DNA of 64,000 nucleotides from Anaeromicrobium sediminis (GTDB lineage: Bacteria > Bacillota > Clostridia > Peptostreptococcales > Thermotaleaceae): NCBI RefSeq assembly GCF_002270055.1, contig NZ_NIBG01000006.1, positions 62,001 to 126,000 on the forward strand, in the 5' to 3' direction. Under the pieces are notes generated by a model that saw only the letters and a program-made list of their open reading frames with translations, had not been told where the DNA came from and ran no database searches. The position numbers and the translations under genes were made by a program. This document shows, piece by piece, positions 44,736-54,896 of the stretch (the first letter of the stretch is position 1; each line of letters opens with the position of its first letter).

Positions 44736-45431
44736 GTGAAAAAAATTACAATAACCACTCCTGAAAATACACAAATAGAATATAATTTAGCCAGTGTAGG
44801 TTCTAGGGTAGCGGCTGCTGCAATAGATATGATTATTCAGTTTACCGCATTAGGGATAATTGGTCTAGGGGTATTTTTTACTTGGGCTGGAAGTTTAGAG
44901 TATTTACAATCAAAGGGAGATGGCTGGATAATAGGAGCCTTAATTATATTAACTTTTGTAGTCTCTTATGGCTATTTTATATTCTTTGAGATGAAGATGA
45001 ACGGTAGAACACCAGGGAAAAAAATATTTAAACTAAGGACCTTAAAAAATAATGGACAACCCATAGATATAAAAAGCTCCATAATAAGGAATTTATTTAG
45101 AAGTATACTAGATGATCAGGGTATTGGAGTTGTGATGATATTCTTTTCAAAGGAGCATAAACGAGTGGGAGATTATGCTGCATCTACCATGGTAGTTGTG
45201 GAGAAAGATGAAAAAATATATACATTGGAAGAAATTAATCTTGAGCATGATCCGAACTTATCTAAGGATGAGAATGACCTATTAAAGGAGTATGAACGTA
45301 GAAAAGGTGAATTAGAAGATTCACACATAAAGGAAGAAATAGAAAAATATTTTAAGGAAAAGGATAGGTTAAAGGGCACTATAGAATTAGAAAAAACTAA
45401 AGAAGATATTTTAGATAATATGGAAAAGTAA
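44736..45431 (+). CDS. RDD-family membrane protein
   Basis: A 231-residue protein. The RDD domain (about 15-150) has the opening SRVAAAAIDMIIQF (Arg and Asp-x-x-Asp-like signature), three helices, and the GRTPGKKIFKLRTLKNNGQPI motif; a long charged helical tail (~170-231) follows. RDD proteins are proposed transporters, often next to SpoIIM-like proteins as here. GTG start at 44736 with GGGGGA upstream. Only 54 bp separate it from the divergent SpoIIM-like gene. Confidence 0.9.
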   Translation: MKKITITTPENTQIEYNLASVGSRVAAAAIDMIIQFTALGIIGLGVFFTWAGSLEYLQSKGDGWIIGALIILTFVVSYGYFIFFEMKMNGRTPGKKIFKLRTLKNNGQPIDIKSSIIRNLFRSILDDQGIGVVMIFFSKEHKRVGDYAASTMVVVEKDEKIYTLEEINLEHDPNLSKDENDLLKEYERRKGELEDSHIKEEIEKYFKEKDRLKGTIELEKTKEDILDNMEK

Positions 45432-45433
45432 AG

Positions 45434-45486
45434 GTCAAGTGATATAAATTACCTAGAAGGTAATTTATATCACTTGATTTTTTAAT
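45434..45486 (+). terminator. Terminator after the RDD gene
   Basis: AAGTGATATAAATTACC pairs with GGTAATTTATATCACTT around TAGAA, followed by GATTTTTTA. Confidence 0.9.
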
Positions 45487-45622
45487 TACTAGGTCTACAG
45501 AATTACATATGGTCCAGAAATGACTAAAAATGTCAAAGAATGTAGAATGTTATAAAAAATTCATATATAATTAAAAATGGGAGCAGAATTGCAAACTATA
45601 ACAGCTTTAAGGAGGAGGACAC

Positions 45623-47725
45623 ATGTTTAAGTTTAAAAAACTTAAGAGCAGAATAATAGCTTACATAGGAGTTTTTGTATTAATCGCATTAGGTGTAACT
45701 AATTGGGGATTATACTCAATGACAAGTAAGCTATTGACAAAAGCAGCATATGAAAATGCAAAGGAGACAGCCCATGATTATGGGAATTCCGTATTAGGAG
45801 AATTTAATAGTGTAATGCATACAGCAAGGAGCCTTGAAGCTACGTTAAAGGGAATGAAAGAATCAGGAGATACAAATAGAACTGTTGTAAATAACATATT
45901 AAGGACAGTTTTAAAAGAGAACGAGAATTACTTAGGTGTATGGACTTGTTGGGAGCCAAATGCTTTTGATAACAAGGATATGGAGTACGCCTTAAAAGCA
46001 GGAGAGGATTCTAAAGGTCGTTTTGTTCCATATTGGTCTAGAAGTGAATCAGGAATAGAATACTCACCTCTTACAGGATATGATAAGGAAGGTGAAGGTG
46101 ATTATTACCTACTTGCCAAAAACTCTAAAAGGGAAGTTATAATGAATCCATTTAAATATAATATAAATGGGAAAGAAATTATGATGACTACTTTTGCAGT
46201 ACCTATAGAAATAGATGGAAAAGTCCTAGGAGTAGTGGGAATAGACCTATCCCTTGAAACCCTACAAAGGCGTGTACAGAAGATTAAACCCTATGATGTG
46301 GGTTATGCTGCAGTAGTGGCTAATAATGGAGTATATGTGGCCCATAAAGATGATGATCATCTAGGAAAGGACATGGGGAATACGGAGGAAAGAAAAAAGA
46401 TAAAGGGACTTATAAAAGAAGGTAAGGAATATGGTGTTAACTTACTATCAAATTCTCTAGGGAAAGAAGTACATAGACTATATACTCCTATGTACATAGG
46501 AAAGACAAATACTCCCTGGTCCTTTGCCGTAAGTATACCTACTGATGCCATATTAGAAGACCTACATGAAATAAGAAATATGTTTAGAGGTATAGGTATT
46601 GGAGTACTAATTATATTAATAGTAGTTATAAATTTAGTGTCGGCAAAAATTACAAAACCTATTATACAGACTACAGAAATGTTAAAGGAAGTGGCTCAGG
46701 GAGAAGGGGATTTAACTAAGCGACTTGAAGTTTATACAGAGGATGAAATAGGACAATTGGCTAAATGGTTTAATGTTTTCATAGATAATGTACATATTAT
46801 AATAGGTCAAGTAAAAGAAGGGTCAGAACTTATGGCCTCATCTTCTAGGGAAATTGGAATAGTCATGGAAGAATCGACTGGTGGAATGGAAGACATGGCT
46901 AGAAGTATCACATCCATATCTGATTCCCTCCAAGGAAATGCAAGTGTAGTAGAAGAAACTACTGCAAGTATAGAGGAAATGGCCAGCTCTTCAGATGTAA
47001 TATCAGAAGAAGCAGAAGAAACCTTTGGAAGAAGTAAAGAAATATTAAATATATCTAGTGAAGGTGCGAAACATATAGAAGATGTGGTAGAGACTATAAA
47101 AGACGTGGAGAAATCTACTAATTTAGTATATGAGTCTATTGTAGAACTAAATGAATCTTCTAAGGAAATTGGAGAAATAGTATCAATTATAACGGGAATA
47201 TCCGAGCAAACCAATCTATTAGCATTAAATGCAGCAATAGAAGCTGCAAGGGCAGGAGAACATGGAAAGGGATTTGCAGTAGTAGCAGAAGAAGTTAGGA
47301 AATTAGCAGAAGAAAGTAAGGAATCTGCTACTAAAATAAGAGTCCTTATAGATGATATTCAATTAAAGTCAAATAGGGCAGATGAATCTATAAAAGAGGG
47401 AAGCCAATTAGTTAAAAATAGTGTAACTAAGGCAAATAAAGTAAACGACAAATTTGAAGAAATATTAAAGGCCATAGATGGAGTTACTAATAAAATAGAG
47501 GTAGTATCAAAATCATCTCAAAGTCAAGCAAATATAGCACAAGATATGACTAGTGCCATGGATGAAATATCTAATACTACAAATGATAATGCAGGACAAG
47601 TACAACAAATAAATGGAGTAATTGAAGAGCAGGTAAGTGCTTTTGAAGAAATAACTGCAAATGTGGAAAGTTTAAGCAATGTGGCTAAGGAATTAAAAAA
47701 TCATACGGATAGATTTAAAGTATAG
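45623..47725 (+). CDS. Methyl-accepting chemotaxis protein (dCache type)
   Basis: A 700-residue chemoreceptor: helix ~12-32, extracellular dCache_1 domain ~40-315 ([47 protein letters not shown]), helix ~325-345, HAMP ~345-400, and signalling domain ~440-700 with the conserved hairpin tip [20 protein letters not shown]. dCache_1 receptors often sense amino acids, which would suit the amino-acid metabolism in this window, but the ligand is unknown. RBS GGAGGAGG. Single gene with its own terminator. Confidence 0.94.
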   Translation: MFKFKKLKSRIIAYIGVFVLIALGVTNWGLYSMTSKLLTKAAYENAKETAHDYGNSVLGEFNSVMHTARSLEATLKGMKESGDTNRTVVNNILRTVLKENENYLGVWTCWEPNAFDNKDMEYALKAGEDSKGRFVPYWSRSESGIEYSPLTGYDKEGEGDYYLLAKNSKREVIMNPFKYNINGKEIMMTTFAVPIEIDGKVLGVVGIDLSLETLQRRVQKIKPYDVGYAAVVANNGVYVAHKDDDHLGKDMGNTEERKKIKGLIKEGKEYGVNLLSNSLGKEVHRLYTPMYIGKTNTPWSFAVSIPTDAILEDLHEIRNMFRGIGIGVLIILIVVINLVSAKITKPIIQTTEMLKEVAQGEGDLTKRLEVYTEDEIGQLAKWFNVFIDNVHIIIGQVKEGSELMASSSREIGIVMEESTGGMEDMARSITSISDSLQGNASVVEETTASIEEMASSSDVISEEAEETFGRSKEILNISSEGAKHIEDVVETIKDVEKSTNLVYESIVELNESSKEIGEIVSIITGISEQTNLLALNAAIEAARAGEHGKGFAVVAEEVRKLAEESKESATKIRVLIDDIQLKSNRADESIKEGSQLVKNSVTKANKVNDKFEEILKAIDGVTNKIEVVSKSSQSQANIAQDMTSAMDEISNTTNDNAGQVQQINGVIEEQVSAFEEITANVESLSNVAKELKNHTDRFKV

Positions 47726-47757
47726 AGTTAGCAGCTATTTTTATAGCTGCTTTTCTA
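47726..47757 (+). terminator. Terminator after the chemoreceptor gene
   Basis: GCAGCTAT/ATAGCTGC stem with a TTTT loop and TTTTCT tail. Confidence 0.8.
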
Positions 47758-47888
47758 TTACATATGAACTAGAGTAATAAGAATAAAAATATAACAGTAG
47801 GATTAAATAATAGGATATAATTAAAATCATAAAAGTAAGGGCTTAAGGCTCTTTTTATCTAGAAAAAATAAATTGGGGGGAATGAAAC

Positions 47889-48500
47889 TTGGCTTATGTA
47901 AAGGGATTTTTGTTAGGGATGACACTTCAATTGTCCATAGGACCTGTATTTTTTGCATTATTGTTTAAATCCATGAAAGAAGGATTTAAAGAAGCATTCA
48001 AAATGGCATTAGGAGTTACTTTAGTAGATGGGTTTTATATATGCATATCCTTTAGTGCCATATCTACTTTGTTAAAAATAGAAATACTAAATATGATAAT
48101 AAAAGTTTTGGGAGTTATAATATTAATTTATTTTGGAATTATGTACATAAAAAATGCTAAAAATAATGAAATTGAAAATTTAGATGATAATCAGAATGTT
48201 GAGAGAGAAAGTAATAGTTTTTTATTTGGAATAAAGCTAACTTTTACTAATCCTCTTACCATATTATTTTGGTCAGGAACCTTTGGATCTTTAATTGCAT
48301 CAAAGGTTTTAGTAGGATTTAATACTATTTTAATGTATTCATTAGGCTGTATAAGTGCAACCCTATTATTTTTAACGGTGACTAGTGCCATTGGAAGCAG
48401 GATATATAAGTTATTAAGTGACAAGATTTTAAAGAGATTAGATTATGTGGTAGGTGTTATATTGATAATATTTGCTTTTATATTACTTCTAAAAAATTAG
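47889..48500 (+). CDS. LysE/RhtB-family exporter
   Basis: A 203-residue membrane protein with six helices and family motifs LSIGPVFFALLFKSM near the N-terminus and LTFTNPLTILFWSGTFG in the middle. It is only distantly similar to the LysE-type exporter at 901. Probably exports an amino acid. The TTG start at 47889 follows a GGGGGG site by eight bases. It converges on a Crp/Fnr regulator gene, and the two share a terminator. Confidence 0.88.
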   Translation: MAYVKGFLLGMTLQLSIGPVFFALLFKSMKEGFKEAFKMALGVTLVDGFYICISFSAISTLLKIEILNMIIKVLGVIILIYFGIMYIKNAKNNEIENLDDNQNVERESNSFLFGIKLTFTNPLTILFWSGTFGSLIASKVLVGFNTILMYSLGCISATLLFLTVTSAIGSRIYKLLSDKILKRLDYVVGVILIIFAFILLLKN

Positions 48501-48533
48501 CAGGTTCTAGTCTATAGAGCCTGCTAATTTTTC
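48495..48533. terminator. Bidirectional terminator between the LysE and Crp/Fnr genes
   Basis: AATTAGCAGG-TTCTA pairs with TAGAG-CCTGCTAATT, A-rich and T-rich flanks on either side. Confidence 0.85.
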
Positions 48534-49187
48534 TAAAGTTTTATAATCTAATATAGATATGCGATTTCTATCCTTGTTTATTATGTTTTGGTCACATAAA
48601 TTATTAAAGGTTCTAACGAGATGTCTATAACTAGTAGCGAATAGGCTGGCTAGTTCCGTCATACTATCTATTTTTATATGAGGTGCATCAGGATTTGTAG
48701 CATGTACTCCTAACAAATAGGAAGCTAGCTTATTTTCTAATGGATATATTAGATTTATGGAACTAGAATGAGTGTATGTTACTAATTTAGTACTTAAAGT
48801 ACTAGCTAAGTATTTGTAGAAAACTAAATCATTAGAAATCAGTTCTCTTAATAAATTCATTTTAATTCCTATACATATACTAGGGCCTAAGGTTTCAATA
48901 TTACATGCAGGAATTGTATTATTAATTAATTCCACATCTCCTACGGCATGAAGTGGCGTTAGTATTTCATGCAAAAGAACTTTTCCATTTTTGAGTATGG
49001 TATAACACTTTAAACTTCCTTTTACTAGAAAGTAAAAATAATCAGCCTCTTGATTGGACGTTAATAAATAGTCGTTTTTATTAAATTTATGAAGTTCCAT
49101 ATACTTTCTTATATTTTTTTTAAATAAAGTATCTATTGAGTATTTATCTATATAATAATTTAATGTGTAATTGTCTTCTATCTTCAT
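48507..49187 (-). CDS. Crp/Fnr-family transcriptional regulator (YeiL-like)
   Basis: A 226-residue regulator with an N-terminal cyclic-nucleotide-binding-like beta roll (YFYFLVKGSLKCYTILKNGKVLLHEI is split here: LVKGSLKCYTILKNGKVLLH) and a C-terminal Crp-type helix-turn-helix (MTELASLFATSYRHLVRTFN). No four-Cys cluster for an iron-sulfur centre is evident. It is encoded divergently from the paired YdcZ-type transporter genes and is a likely regulator of them, as often seen for YeiL-like proteins. ATG ending at 49187 with GGGTGA upstream. Confidence 0.85.
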   Translation of the reverse strand: MKIEDNYTLNYYIDKYSIDTLFKKNIRKYMELHKFNKNDYLLTSNQEADYFYFLVKGSLKCYTILKNGKVLLHEILTPLHAVGDVELINNTIPACNIETLGPSICIGIKMNLLRELISNDLVFYKYLASTLSTKLVTYTHSSSINLIYPLENKLASYLLGVHATNPDAPHIKIDSMTELASLFATSYRHLVRTFNNLCDQNIINKDRNRISILDYKTLEKLAGSID

Positions 49188-49404
49188 ATTAAATTCACCC
49201 AAATTAATTATAATATAGGTTGCACCATAATTGAAGTTTTATCTTTAATAATTATGGAATAACGTAACAGTAGGAAAACATTAAAGAAATATGACATATG
49301 TCCTTAGAGATATAAATAGTATATGTTAATCTAATTTAGGCAACACATGTTCTTATTAGAAAGGATTAAAATTATAGATGAAATATGTAATGGAGGGTAG
49401 AGAT

Positions 49405-49827
49405 ATGTATAAAGTTGGAGCAATATTTACAGGAGTTATAATAGCAATAATGATAAGTTTAAATGGCATGTTAGCTAATGGAATAGGTAATTATTTAGCC
49501 GTGTTTATAATACACATTACAGGAGCTGTTGGTGTATTAATGTTTTTAATGATGAGTAAAAAGAAAATTAATATAAAAAAGCATATTCCCCTATATTTAT
49601 TTAGTGGAGGAGCATTAGGTGTAATTATAGTGATTTTTAATAATTTGTGTTTTAAGTATCTAGGAATGTCTTTAACATTATCCCTAGGCTTGGCTGGTCA
49701 ATCTATAGCAGCCTGTATAATAGATCATTTTGGCTTATTTGGAATGAATACTCATAAGTTTCAAAAGGAAAAATTAATAGGATATGGAGTAGTAATAGGT
49801 GGAATAGTTGTTATGACAGTATTTTAG
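49405..49827 (+). CDS. Half-size DMT transporter, YdcZ (DUF606) family, subunit 1
   Basis: A 140-residue protein with five hydrophobic helices and the DUF606 pattern (SLNGMLANGIGNYLAVFIIHITGA, LSLGLAGQSIAACIIDHFG). DUF606 proteins are half-length members of the drug/metabolite transporter superfamily that pair up. ATG 49405 with GGAGGG eight to nine bases upstream is preferred over ATG 49378. The next gene, 12 bp away, encodes a second half, so the two likely form an antiparallel heterodimer. Confidence 0.88.
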   Translation: MYKVGAIFTGVIIAIMISLNGMLANGIGNYLAVFIIHITGAVGVLMFLMMSKKKINIKKHIPLYLFSGGALGVIIVIFNNLCFKYLGMSLTLSLGLAGQSIAACIIDHFGLFGMNTHKFQKEKLIGYGVVIGGIVVMTVF

Positions 49828-49839
49828 GAGGAATTTATC

Positions 49840-50292
49840 ATGTATTTAATATTGGCGTTAATAGGTGGATCTTTAATAGTAATATCTATGACAATTAATT
49901 CAAAATTATCTCAAAGAATAGGGGTCCCTCAAGGGGCATTTATTAATAATATAGTAGCTTCCATAGTAATTTTAACATTTTTACTTATGAACAGAGAAAA
50001 CTTCGTAAGTATGGAAAAATTAATTAATGTACCTTTGTGGGTATATATGGGAGGTATTCTAAGTATATTTGTAGTTTCTTGTTCAAATATAATAATTTCT
50101 AAAATTCCAGCCATATATACTACATTATTATTGTTTATAGGACAGTTGTTTATGGGAATTATTATAGATTATATGGTAGGTAACATGGCTTCAATGGGGA
50201 AAATCTTAGGAGGAGTACTTATCATAATTGGTTTAGCTTACAATTTTAGTATAGATAGAAAAAGTTTTATGGTAAAAGAAGAATGTAATTAA
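49840..50292 (+). CDS. Half-size DMT transporter, YdcZ (DUF606) family, subunit 2
   Basis: A 150-residue paralogue of the preceding protein with five helices and matching blocks (TINSKLSQRIGVPQGAFINNIVAS, TTLLLFIGQLFMGIIIDYMVG). Helix ends differ in charge from subunit 1, which fits dual-topology partners. RBS AGGAGG. Closed by a strong terminator. Substrate unknown. Confidence 0.88.
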   Translation: MYLILALIGGSLIVISMTINSKLSQRIGVPQGAFINNIVASIVILTFLLMNRENFVSMEKLINVPLWVYMGGILSIFVVSCSNIIISKIPAIYTTLLLFIGQLFMGIIIDYMVGNMASMGKILGGVLIIIGLAYNFSIDRKSFMVKEECN

Positions 50293-50319
50293 GTTTTCCT
50301 TAATTACATTCTTCTTTTA
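50278..50319 (+). terminator. Terminator after the paired DMT genes
   Basis: GAAGAATGTAATTAA/TTAATTACATTCTTC perfect stem with a short GTTTTCC loop and TTTTAG tail. Confidence 0.9.
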
Positions 50320-50402
50320 GTTTATAATATTATTAAAATAAGATAAGGCTTATTACATAAAATTAAATATAATATGAATACTAGGAATATGGGAGTGATA
50401 TT

Positions 50403-50837
50403 ATGAAAACAGGATGGATCGGTTTAGGAGCCATTACAGTATATACATATTCAAAAAATAATAGTATACCTAATAATTTAGGTGTGCATGAGGGCAGATT
50501 GGCAAAATTACCTTATGCACGAAAGGGAGTATCAACCCAAACTAATAATTTTGAAAAACAAATTGAACCTATGAAGTTTAAGGGAAGTCTAGAGAAGAGT
50601 AAGGAACGAATAAAGAAAATAATTAATAGATATTCTAATAGTAAAATAATAAAAGAAGAAAAGAATTATTTACACGTAGTATTTGAAAGTAGTAAAATGA
50701 AATTTAAAGATGATGTGGAATTTTATTTTAATGAAGAAAAAAAAATAATAGATTGTAGGTCAGTGGCACGGGTAGGATATTATGATTTTAAAGTTAATAG
50801 AAAAAGATATGCCAAAATAAGAGAGGAATATAGATAG
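50403..50837 (+). CDS. DUF1499 family protein
   Basis: A 144-residue protein resembling DUF1499: SIPNNLGVHEGRLAKLP near the start, YLHVVFESSKMKFKDDVEFYF and a closing IIDCRSVARVGYYDFKVNRKRY. The N-terminus (MKTGWIGLGAITVYTY) is mildly hydrophobic and may be a short membrane tether. Function of the family is unknown. It lies 10 bp before an L,D-transpeptidase gene and is probably co-transcribed with it. Confidence 0.8.
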   Translation: MKTGWIGLGAITVYTYSKNNSIPNNLGVHEGRLAKLPYARKGVSTQTNNFEKQIEPMKFKGSLEKSKERIKKIINRYSNSKIIKEEKNYLHVVFESSKMKFKDDVEFYFNEEKKIIDCRSVARVGYYDFKVNRKRYAKIREEYR

Positions 50838-50847
50838 GAGACTAAAT

Positions 50848-51558
50848 ATGAACAAAAAAATATATATTGCTTTAAGTTTAATTATAGTATTGGGTTTAGG
50901 AACATATTTATGCGGAAGAAGCCTTTGGGTACCTGTATATAGTAAAGTGGCAGGAAGAAGAACTGTGGAGGAAGTAATAAATAAAATAAAACCTGAAAAT
51001 GAGCAGAAACTAATTAGTTACTTTGAAAAAAAGCAAGCCATATATGTGCCAGAGAAAATAGCCTTAATAGGGTTAAAAGAAGAAAAAATATTAGAATTGT
51101 GGGCTCTTAGTCATGGAAAGTGGACTTTTATACACAAGTATGACATATTAGCGGCCAGTGGACAGTCGGGACCCAAATTAAAGGAAGGTGATAAGCAAGT
51201 ACCAGAAGGAATTTATAGAATAGAAGGCTTAAACCCAAATAGTTCATATCATTTGTCCATGAAGGTTAATTATCCAAATGAATTTGATATGAAAAAAGCA
51301 AAGGAAGATAATAGACAAAATTTAGGTGGAAATATATTTATCCATGGAAAGGCAGCCTCAATAGGTTGTATAGCTATTGGAGATGAAGCTATAGAAGAAG
51401 TGTTTTTATTAGTTAATGAAGTGGGAAAAGAAAATGTGGAAGTGGTAATAGCCCCTATGGACCTGAGAAATAAGGATATGGATTTAAGTAAAGTTCAAGT
51501 ATCCTGGTATAAGGAATTACATGATAGAGTAAAAATTGAATTAAATAAGTTTAGATAG
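50848..51558 (+). CDS. L,D-transpeptidase family protein (YkuD domain)
   Basis: A 236-residue exported enzyme with an N-terminal helix (~4-22). The catalytic IHGKAASIGCIAIGD motif is intact: His and the nucleophilic Cys of HGxxxSxGC. Upstream AASGQSGPKLKEGDKQVPEG is the usual substrate-side loop. It should form or edit 3-3 cross-links in peptidoglycan or attach proteins to it. RBS GGAG. Second gene of a two-gene unit with DUF1499. Confidence 0.9.
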   Translation: MNKKIYIALSLIIVLGLGTYLCGRSLWVPVYSKVAGRRTVEEVINKIKPENEQKLISYFEKKQAIYVPEKIALIGLKEEKILELWALSHGKWTFIHKYDILAASGQSGPKLKEGDKQVPEGIYRIEGLNPNSSYHLSMKVNYPNEFDMKKAKEDNRQNLGGNIFIHGKAASIGCIAIGDEAIEEVFLLVNEVGKENVEVVIAPMDLRNKDMDLSKVQVSWYKELHDRVKIELNKFR

Positions 51559-51591
51559 GGATGTATTTATTATTTACATCTCTATTTTTTA
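51555..51591 (+). terminator. Terminator after the L,D-transpeptidase gene
   Basis: ATAGGGATGTA/TACATCTCTAT stem (one G-U) and six T. Confidence 0.82.
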
Positions 51592-51689
51592 CGTTTTATT
51601 GACGTTATTATTATAAATTATAGAAAATATTGAAAATTGTAAATTCGTATTATAAACTAATTACAAAAGCTATGTATAAGGGTGATTGT

Positions 51690-54600
51690 ATGAGCATGAA
51701 TATTGAAAGAGAAGCATTGAAAATAAATTTATTTGGAGAGCCAAAGATAATAGTAAATAGTACTGAAATAAGCTTTCCATATAAAAAGGCAGAAGCATTA
51801 TTATATTATTTAGTTGTGAAAAAAAGAGAGACTAGGGAGATTCTAGGTAATCTATTATGGGAAAACACAAATGATGATAAATTAATCAAAAAAAATCTTA
51901 GGAATGCCATATACACCATAAAAAAGTTTATAAGTAAAGATATAATTATAAAAAAAGGAAATGAAGTAATAGAAATTAATCCTAAATATCTAGAAAATGT
52001 GGATATAAACAAATTTTTATATGTGGATAGCTCTGAGATCATTAATATATATGTGGGAGATTTTTTAGACAAGTTTACAATAAAGGATTCTTGTGAATTT
52101 CAAGAGTGGGTAGAATTTAAGAGACAAGAATATAGGGATATGTTCATCGATAAACTAATTAAAGGAATAGAGAATCATATTGAAAGAGATGAGCTAATAA
52201 TAGGGAAAAAATACTGCAAAAGATTAATTAAATTAGATGAATTTGATGAGAGAGCTTATAGGCTATTAATTGATATATATGAAAGACAGGGTTCTTACAA
52301 TAAGTGTTTAGATTTATATAAAAAATTAGAAAAACTTTTAAATGACGAACTTTTAATTTCTCCAGATCATTTAACGAAAAAGAGAATAGAAAATGTGAAA
52401 AATAAGAGAATTGAAGAAAAGGATCATATGAAAAAATATAATGATTTAAATTATTTGAATGATTTAAAGGAAGATTGTTTAGGTGGCAATGGTTTCTTTT
52501 ATGGTAGAGATAAGGAATTAAAAAAAATTATAGATAATTTTAAAAAATTTTATAATGAACATACTACAAAATCAGTATGTCTTATGGGGGAAATGGGCAT
52601 TGGAAAGAGTAAGACGGCTACAGAGTGTTTAAATATTATTAAGAATATATCAAACCAACACGTTTTGACTACTCAATGTTACAAGGCAGAAGAAAAATAT
52701 TTGTTAAAATGTTGGAATGATATATTTAATGGAATATCTAAAATCATAAAGAAGGATCAAATATCTATTTCTAAAAAACTTATTAATATTGTATCCTTAA
52801 CTTTTCCAAATTTTGATTTTAATAATGAATATAGTTTGAATTGTACAGAAAAATTAGACTTTTTAAAGTATCAAACGGCAGAAAATGCTATTGTGGAGCT
52901 CTTAATTCAGGTGTCCAAGAATAAGAAAATAATAATATATATAGATGATTTTCAGTGGGCAGATGAACTTAGTATATCCCTATTGAGAAGTATAATAACT
53001 AGGGATAAAAACAAATCCATATTATTCATAATAAATTGTAGAGAAAACTCTAATAGATATGTGGAAGAATTTTTATTAGATATGTTTAAATATAATCTAA
53101 TAGATAAAATTAAGCTAGAAAGATTTACAGAGGAAGAAACTATTGAATTTACAAAAAAAGTACTAGATACTACAAAGCTAGATTTACAAGTGAAAAAGGG
53201 TATATATAAGGAGACTGAGGGAAATGTTTTTTTTCTAGTAGAAATTTTAAATAATATTAAAGAAAATAAAAAATTTCATAAGATTACTCCTAAAATACAA
53301 GATGTACTAAAAAATAGGATTATGCCTATATCAGAAAGTGGAAAAAAGATTTTGGATATATTATCCATATTCTTTAATAAGACGACCTATGAGATTTTAG
53401 AAGATATATCTTTAACAGGTGGTTTAGATTTAGTAGAGATAATAGATGAGCTAATAAAAAAGAATCTCATAGTAGAAAAAGGAAATTTAGAGGAAGTCTA
53501 TTATGAATTTACCCATCAAAAAATAAGGGAGTATATTTATGGAGATATGTCCCTATCAAAGAAGCGAATTTTACATAATCGTGCAGGAGAAACTTTAGAA
53601 AAGAAACTAAAAAATAACAAAAGAGATGTGATTATGTATTCTCAGCTAATATATCATTTTGAAAGATGTGGGAAAAAATATAAAGTTCTTAAATATAAAA
53701 TAAAATATCTATATGAATATTTACAATTTACACACGAGGTCTTTCCGTTAGTATATTTTAAAGGTAATGAGAAAAAGACATTTCTAGATAGAAGAATAAC
53801 TAATAGGCAGATTAAAAAAAGTATAGGTGAAATGGAATTATTATTAGATGAAGTAAGGGATGATATGAAGGGTGAAGATGGAATAAATCTAATATGCGAA
53901 TATTTACATATGATAGGGCGATTTCATATTAGACAAGGAGAGTACGAAAAGGGTAAGAAATATATATATGAATTAATAAATATAAGTGAAGAAAACCATA
54001 TGGAAAGAAACATTATAAAGGCATATAGACAACTTATGTGTTATCACATAAACACTTATAATACAAGGGGTATGAAGACTACAATTGATAAAGCTTTAAG
54101 CATAGTTAGAGAATTTAAAGTACCTGAAGAAGAAGCCATTTGGTGGAGATTAAAGGGTCTTTTATATATTATGAAGGGAGAATATGAGGAAGGGGAAAAA
54201 CTTCTTAGTTCTGCCATTGAAGTTTTTGAAAGATCCAAAGAAAGATATAAGTATATATCAAACTTAGCAGCCGCATATAATTGGATTGGGGAAAGTAAAA
54301 AAAATGTTAAGGATTATGAAAATGCACTAAAATATTTTAACAAAGCCATAGATATGAATAAGAAGTATGGATTAACAGAGGCCCTTTGCGTATTTAACAC
54401 TAATGCAGGACAGGTTGCTTATGAAATGGGGGATTATGGTGGCGCCGAAAGATATTTATCTAATGCCTTGAAGTATTATGAAAAGGTAGATACCTTATGG
54501 TTAAGATCATTAGCCCATACCTATTATGGAATGGTTCTATTTCATAAAGGTGAATATAATAAATGTGTTAGTTCTTTAATATATGCAAATAAATATTGTA

Positions 54601-54755
54601 CTAAACTAGAAAGTCCCTATGAAACTGGAATTTTTTATAGACGTATGGCAGAGTTAAAAAGGAAGATAAAAAATAGGAAAATAAAAAATAATGTACTTAA
54701 TAATTATTTTGTGGAAACTGTATATGAATATGAAAAAAAAGCTGAAAACTCCTAA
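51690..54755 (+). CDS. Large SARP/BTAD-AAA-TPR transcriptional regulator
   Basis: A 1021-residue regulator. Residues ~10-90 are an OmpR-like DNA-binding domain of SARP type (INLFGEPKIIVN, LLGNLLWEN-like LGNLLWENTNDD), ~95-240 a bacterial transcriptional activation domain with TPR-like helices (LDEFDERAYRLLIDIYERQG), ~280-560 an AAA-type ATPase (Walker A GEMGIGKSKTA, Walker B IIYIDDFQWAD), and the remainder helical repeats including clear TPRs (ALKYFNKAIDMNKKYG, AERYLSNALKYYEK). Start ATG 51690 with AGGGTGA upstream is preferred over 51630. It lies directly before the ammonia-lyase gene on the same strand and probably controls it. Confidence 0.85.
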   Translation: MSMNIEREALKINLFGEPKIIVNSTEISFPYKKAEALLYYLVVKKRETREILGNLLWENTNDDKLIKKNLRNAIYTIKKFISKDIIIKKGNEVIEINPKYLENVDINKFLYVDSSEIINIYVGDFLDKFTIKDSCEFQEWVEFKRQEYRDMFIDKLIKGIENHIERDELIIGKKYCKRLIKLDEFDERAYRLLIDIYERQGSYNKCLDLYKKLEKLLNDELLISPDHLTKKRIENVKNKRIEEKDHMKKYNDLNYLNDLKEDCLGGNGFFYGRDKELKKIIDNFKKFYNEHTTKSVCLMGEMGIGKSKTATECLNIIKNISNQHVLTTQCYKAEEKYLLKCWNDIFNGISKIIKKDQISISKKLINIVSLTFPNFDFNNEYSLNCTEKLDFLKYQTAENAIVELLIQVSKNKKIIIYIDDFQWADELSISLLRSIITRDKNKSILFIINCRENSNRYVEEFLLDMFKYNLIDKIKLERFTEEETIEFTKKVLDTTKLDLQVKKGIYKETEGNVFFLVEILNNIKENKKFHKITPKIQDVLKNRIMPISESGKKILDILSIFFNKTTYEILEDISLTGGLDLVEIIDELIKKNLIVEKGNLEEVYYEFTHQKIREYIYGDMSLSKKRILHNRAGETLEKKLKNNKRDVIMYSQLIYHFERCGKKYKVLKYKIKYLYEYLQFTHEVFPLVYFKGNEKKTFLDRRITNRQIKKSIGEMELLLDEVRDDMKGEDGINLICEYLHMIGRFHIRQGEYEKGKKYIYELINISEENHMERNIIKAYRQLMCYHINTYNTRGMKTTIDKALSIVREFKVPEEEAIWWRLKGLLYIMKGEYEEGEKLLSSAIEVFERSKERYKYISNLAAAYNWIGESKKNVKDYENALKYFNKAIDMNKKYGLTEALCVFNTNAGQVAYEMGDYGGAERYLSNALKYYEKVDTLWLRSLAHTYYGMVLFHKGEYNKCVSSLIYANKYCTKLESPYETGIFYRRMAELKRKIKNRKIKNNVLNNYFVETVYEYEKKAENS

Positions 54756-54781
54756 GTTTGTATATGAGATAAGAAAAATTT

Positions 54782-54811
54782 GACGTTATCTAAAAAGATA
54801 AGGTCTTTTTC
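54782..54811 (+). terminator. Probable terminator after the SARP-like regulator gene
   Basis: GAC-TTATCT/AGATAA-GTC stem around AAAA with one internal mismatch, then TTTTTC. Confidence 0.6.
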
Positions 54812-54896
54812 TTTTGACAAGTTTTTGATAGACCTTTGCTAAACTTAATACATGTTAAGAACACATAGGATCAATTATTAGAATGGAGGAGTAACA

